In this document: positions 4,999-6,961 of the stretch, in pieces
Layout of the letters: every line of letters begins with the position of its first letter
How positions within the stretch are numbered: position 1 is the first letter of the stretch
Assembly: GCA_049589355.1 (NCBI GenBank)
Contig: JBAWAP010000036.1
Coordinates: 1-6,961, forward strand
DNA length: 6,961 bases
Direction of reading: 5' to 3'
Source of the DNA: JBAWAP01 sp049589355
Lineage (GTDB): Bacteria > Chloroflexota > Anaerolineae > VGOG01
The notes under the pieces: generated by a model
Seen by the model: the letters and a program-made list of their open reading frames with translations, nothing else
Database searches by the model: none
What the model was told of the DNA's origin: nothing
Translations under genes and position numbers: made by a program

Positions 4999-6027
4999 AT
5001 GTCAATGCTGAATTTTCTTGTCCGTCGTATTATTTACTCTGTCTTTGTCCTCCTGGGCCTTTCGATCGTGATCTTTGTCATCGCCCGGATCATGCCCGGA
5101 GACCCGGCGCGCATGGCGGTTGGGGCGCGCGCACCGCAATGGGTGGTGGACAGGATTCGCGAGCAGATGCACCTGAACGATCCATTGGCCGTGCAGTATG
5201 GCTACTGGCTGCGCGATGCGCTCCAGGGCGACCTTGGCCTTTCCCTGGTTACCCAACGGCCGGTCACGAACGATATCAAAGAGTTTTTCCCGGCCTCACT
5301 TGAGCTGGTCTTGTTAGCGGGTTTGCTTTCGGCGGTAGGGGGCATTGGCCTGGGCACGCTCTCCGCCCGCTACAAGGACACCTGGGTTGATAGTGTCGTA
5401 CGCCTCTTCTCCTACGCCGGAGTGGTGACGCCCTCCTATATCTTTGCCATTTTCTTTGTCCTCCTCTTCGGGTGGGCGCTCAAGTGGTTTCCAATCATCG
5501 GCCGGTTGAGTGAAGAAGTTATTAAGCCACCGGTGGTCACCGGACTCGTGACCGTTGATTCCCTTCTGGCGGGGCAGGTCGGGACCTTTCTCGACGCACT
5601 GCGGCATCTCGTTCTGCCCGCACTGGCGTTGGCCATGGGTCCCATCGCGCAGGAGGCACGCATCACCCGTTCCAGCATGGCCGATAATCTGAGCAAGGAC
5701 TACATTGCCTCGGCCCGCGCCCTCGGCATTTCGGAACGAGTCGTGATGGGGCGCTTTCTGCTCAAGCCCTCTCTCATCCCCACGGTTTCCATCCTCGGGC
5801 TTGACATCGCCGCCACTTTCAGCGTCGCCTTTCTGGTAGAACTCATTTTCAACTGGCCCGGGCTGGCGCGCTACGGGATGCAGTCCATGATGAACAAGGA
5901 CTTGAACGCCATCTCGGCGGTTATCCTGGTGCTCGGCGCAATCTTTGTCACCGTCAATATTATTGTGGACATTATCGTCGCCTGGTTGGATCCGCGCATC
6001 CGGCTGAGTGCGGCAAGGAGCGAGTAG
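4999..6027 (+). CDS. peptide/nickel-type ABC transporter permease, DppB/OppB type
   Basis: This inner-membrane subunit would form half of the translocation channel. It has 342 residues, within the family range. Six hydrophobic segments can be placed roughly at 10-30, 99-122, 134-160, 200-216, 260-283 and 304-328. Family marks are the N-terminal FLVRRIIYSVFVLLGLSIVIF, IMPGDPA (31-37), GDLGLSL (77-83) and the cytoplasmic coupling loop with YIASARALGISERVVMGRFL (235-254) followed by LIP (259-261), which contacts the ATPases. It ends with WLDPRIRLSAARSE, where DPRIR is typical. The start at 4999 has GAGAGGT 9 nt upstream; a second ATG two codons later (5005) is equally possible in frame. It is separated by 364 nt of structured DNA from its binding-protein gene but only 5 nt from the next permease. 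The gene is intact. Confidence 0.95.
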   Translation: MSMLNFLVRRIIYSVFVLLGLSIVIFVIARIMPGDPARMAVGARAPQWVVDRIREQMHLNDPLAVQYGYWLRDALQGDLGLSLVTQRPVTNDIKEFFPASLELVLLAGLLSAVGGIGLGTLSARYKDTWVDSVVRLFSYAGVVTPSYIFAIFFVLLFGWALKWFPIIGRLSEEVIKPPVVTGLVTVDSLLAGQVGTFLDALRHLVLPALALAMGPIAQEARITRSSMADNLSKDYIASARALGISERVVMGRFLLKPSLIPTVSILGLDIAATFSVAFLVELIFNWPGLARYGMQSMMNKDLNAISAVILVLGAIFVTVNIIVDIIVAWLDPRIRLSAARSE

Positions 6028-6032
6028 ACAAA

Positions 6033-6961
6033 ATGGCCGAACAAGCTACTATCAGTCATGAATTCGCTACGACCTTGACAGTCCAGCAGATTAAGCAGTT
6101 GGAGCGTGAATCCAGGAGGGAGGGCCGGGGACGCGCCTGGTACAAGTTCTCACGCAACCCGTTATCTATCGTCGGCATGGCCACGGTCTTGTTGCTCGTG
6201 CTGCTAGCCATCTTCGCTCCGTGGGTGACGCCTTACCCCAAGCACGCTGGACCGTTCACCGACTTTGCTCATGCCAAAATCCCCCCCAGTTTAGCGTATC
6301 CCTTCGGTACAGACCAGATTGGCCGCGACGTCTTGACTCGGATCATCTTCGGCTTACGCTCCTCTTTGTTGATGGGCGTGATGGTTCTGGCGCTGGTCGT
6401 GCCGCTGGGGGTGCTGCTCGGTCTACTCGCCGGCTACTTTCAAGGGACGTGGATTGATACGGTCATCATGCGCATCACCGACATCTTTCTGTCTGTGCCT
6501 CCCTTGATCCTCGCGCTGGCCGTGGCCTCTGTGCTCAAACCCAACCTGTGGAATGGCATGATGGCCGTCTCGCTGATGTGGTGGCCATGGTACACACGCC
6601 TGGTCTATGGCCTGGGGGGCGCCCTGCGCAACGAGTACTTTGTCAGTGCGGCCGAGGTCACCGGCGCCAGCACAGCGCATGTCATCTTTCGCGAGATTCT
6701 GCCCAATACCCTTTCGCCCATCTTTACCAAGATGAGCCTGGATGTGGCCTGGGTGATCATCATTGGTTCCATGCTCAGCTTCGTCGGCCTGGGCGTGCAG
6801 CCGCCTGAGCCTAGCCTGGGGACGATGATAGCGGACGGTTCCAGGTATCTCCCCGACCAATGGTGGATCGCCGTCTTCCCCGCTTTGGCCATCGTCGTCG
6901 TCGTCCTGGGCTTCAACCTTTTGGGCGACGGAGTGCGCGACATGTTCGCCGCCGAGGAGAT
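6033..6961 (+). CDS. peptide/nickel-type ABC transporter permease, DppC/OppC type (C-terminus cut by window edge)
   Basis: This is the second channel subunit, partner of the preceding permease. It begins 5 nt after that gene's stop, with AAGGAG (6015-6020) inside the upstream coding sequence and a rather long 12-nt spacing, so translation is probably coupled. The frame stays open to the edge, giving 309 residues. The N-terminus is a charged cytoplasmic tail (about 1-40) followed by a first membrane segment (44-64). Hallmarks are FGTDQIGRDVLTRIIFGLRS (91-110), the coupling loop SAAEVTGASTAHVIFREILP (205-224) followed by N225, and LSFVGLGVQPPEPSLGTMIA (248-267). The last visible residues, LLGDGVRDMFAAEE, resemble the end of the family (LGDGLRD), so probably only a few residues are missing. 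A run of GTC codons encodes four valines near residue 289. Genes for the matching D and F ATPases are expected next. Confidence 0.95.
   Translation, partial: MAEQATISHEFATTLTVQQIKQLERESRREGRGRAWYKFSRNPLSIVGMATVLLLVLLAIFAPWVTPYPKHAGPFTDFAHAKIPPSLAYPFGTDQIGRDVLTRIIFGLRSSLLMGVMVLALVVPLGVLLGLLAGYFQGTWIDTVIMRITDIFLSVPPLILALAVASVLKPNLWNGMMAVSLMWWPWYTRLVYGLGGALRNEYFVSAAEVTGASTAHVIFREILPNTLSPIFTKMSLDVAWVIIIGSMLSFVGLGVQPPEPSLGTMIADGSRYLPDQWWIAVFPALAIVVVVLGFNLLGDGVRDMFAAEE

Noticed and set aside
6423..6860. Minus-strand open frame opposite the second permease
   Set aside because: His/Gly/Asp-rich translation typical of antisense of membrane-protein coding sequence; the sense strand has clear DppC hallmarks.
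6890..6904. GTC trinucleotide run near the end of the second permease
   Set aside because: It encodes valines in the last membrane segment, a usual composition; too short to be of note as a microsatellite.

Overview
The window is GC-rich bacterial DNA carrying genes for peptide/nickel-type (Opp/Dpp) ABC transport around one gene of the former DUF917 family. The coding style, the LysM-anchored binding protein without a lipobox, and the abundant perfect palindromes between genes suggest a Gram-positive-like or Chloroflexota-type organism. That placement is an inference at low to moderate confidence; no rRNA or marker gene is present. The first 24 bases (14 G then 10 C) look like an assembly or sequencing artefact rather than genome.

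Layout, all genes on the + strand: a possible tail of an upstream gene (to about 60); an OppF/DppF-type ATPase (79-1050); a 35-nt perfect palindrome beginning at the ATPase stop codon (1048-1082); a DUF917 / S-methyl-thiohydantoin-desulfurase-like protein (1115-2248); an AT-richer stretch with a near-consensus sigma-70 promoter (2311-2339); a cupin reading frame broken by a one-base frameshift, apparently the ligand-binding half of an XRE-cupin regulator (2318-2685); a LysM-tagged family 5 solute-binding protein (2793-4634); a 364-nt non-coding gap holding a terminator-like hairpin and a large composite element of four small hairpins (4635-4998); a DppB/OppB-type permease (4999-6027); and a DppC/OppC-type permease that runs off the right edge (6033-6961).

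The usual order in such operons is binding protein, B, C, D, F. The ATPase at the left is therefore best read as the end of one transporter operon, and the binding protein plus B and C as the start of a second, whose D and F ATPases should lie beyond position 6961. The DUF917 gene and the cupin remnant lie between the two, which suggests that an imported small molecule (peptide-like or a cyclic amide) is processed by the DUF917 enzyme. This link rests on context only.

The most unusual structure is at 4740-4855. It resembles a pair of inverted REP units (a BIME): two hairpins with 9-bp stems flank a closing stem that encloses two 6-bp hairpins. Loop sequences (TGAA or TGAAG on one strand) are conserved, while the stems differ with complementary changes on both arms. 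It sits between the binding-protein and permease genes, the same position as the REP elements of the E. coli malE-malF gap.
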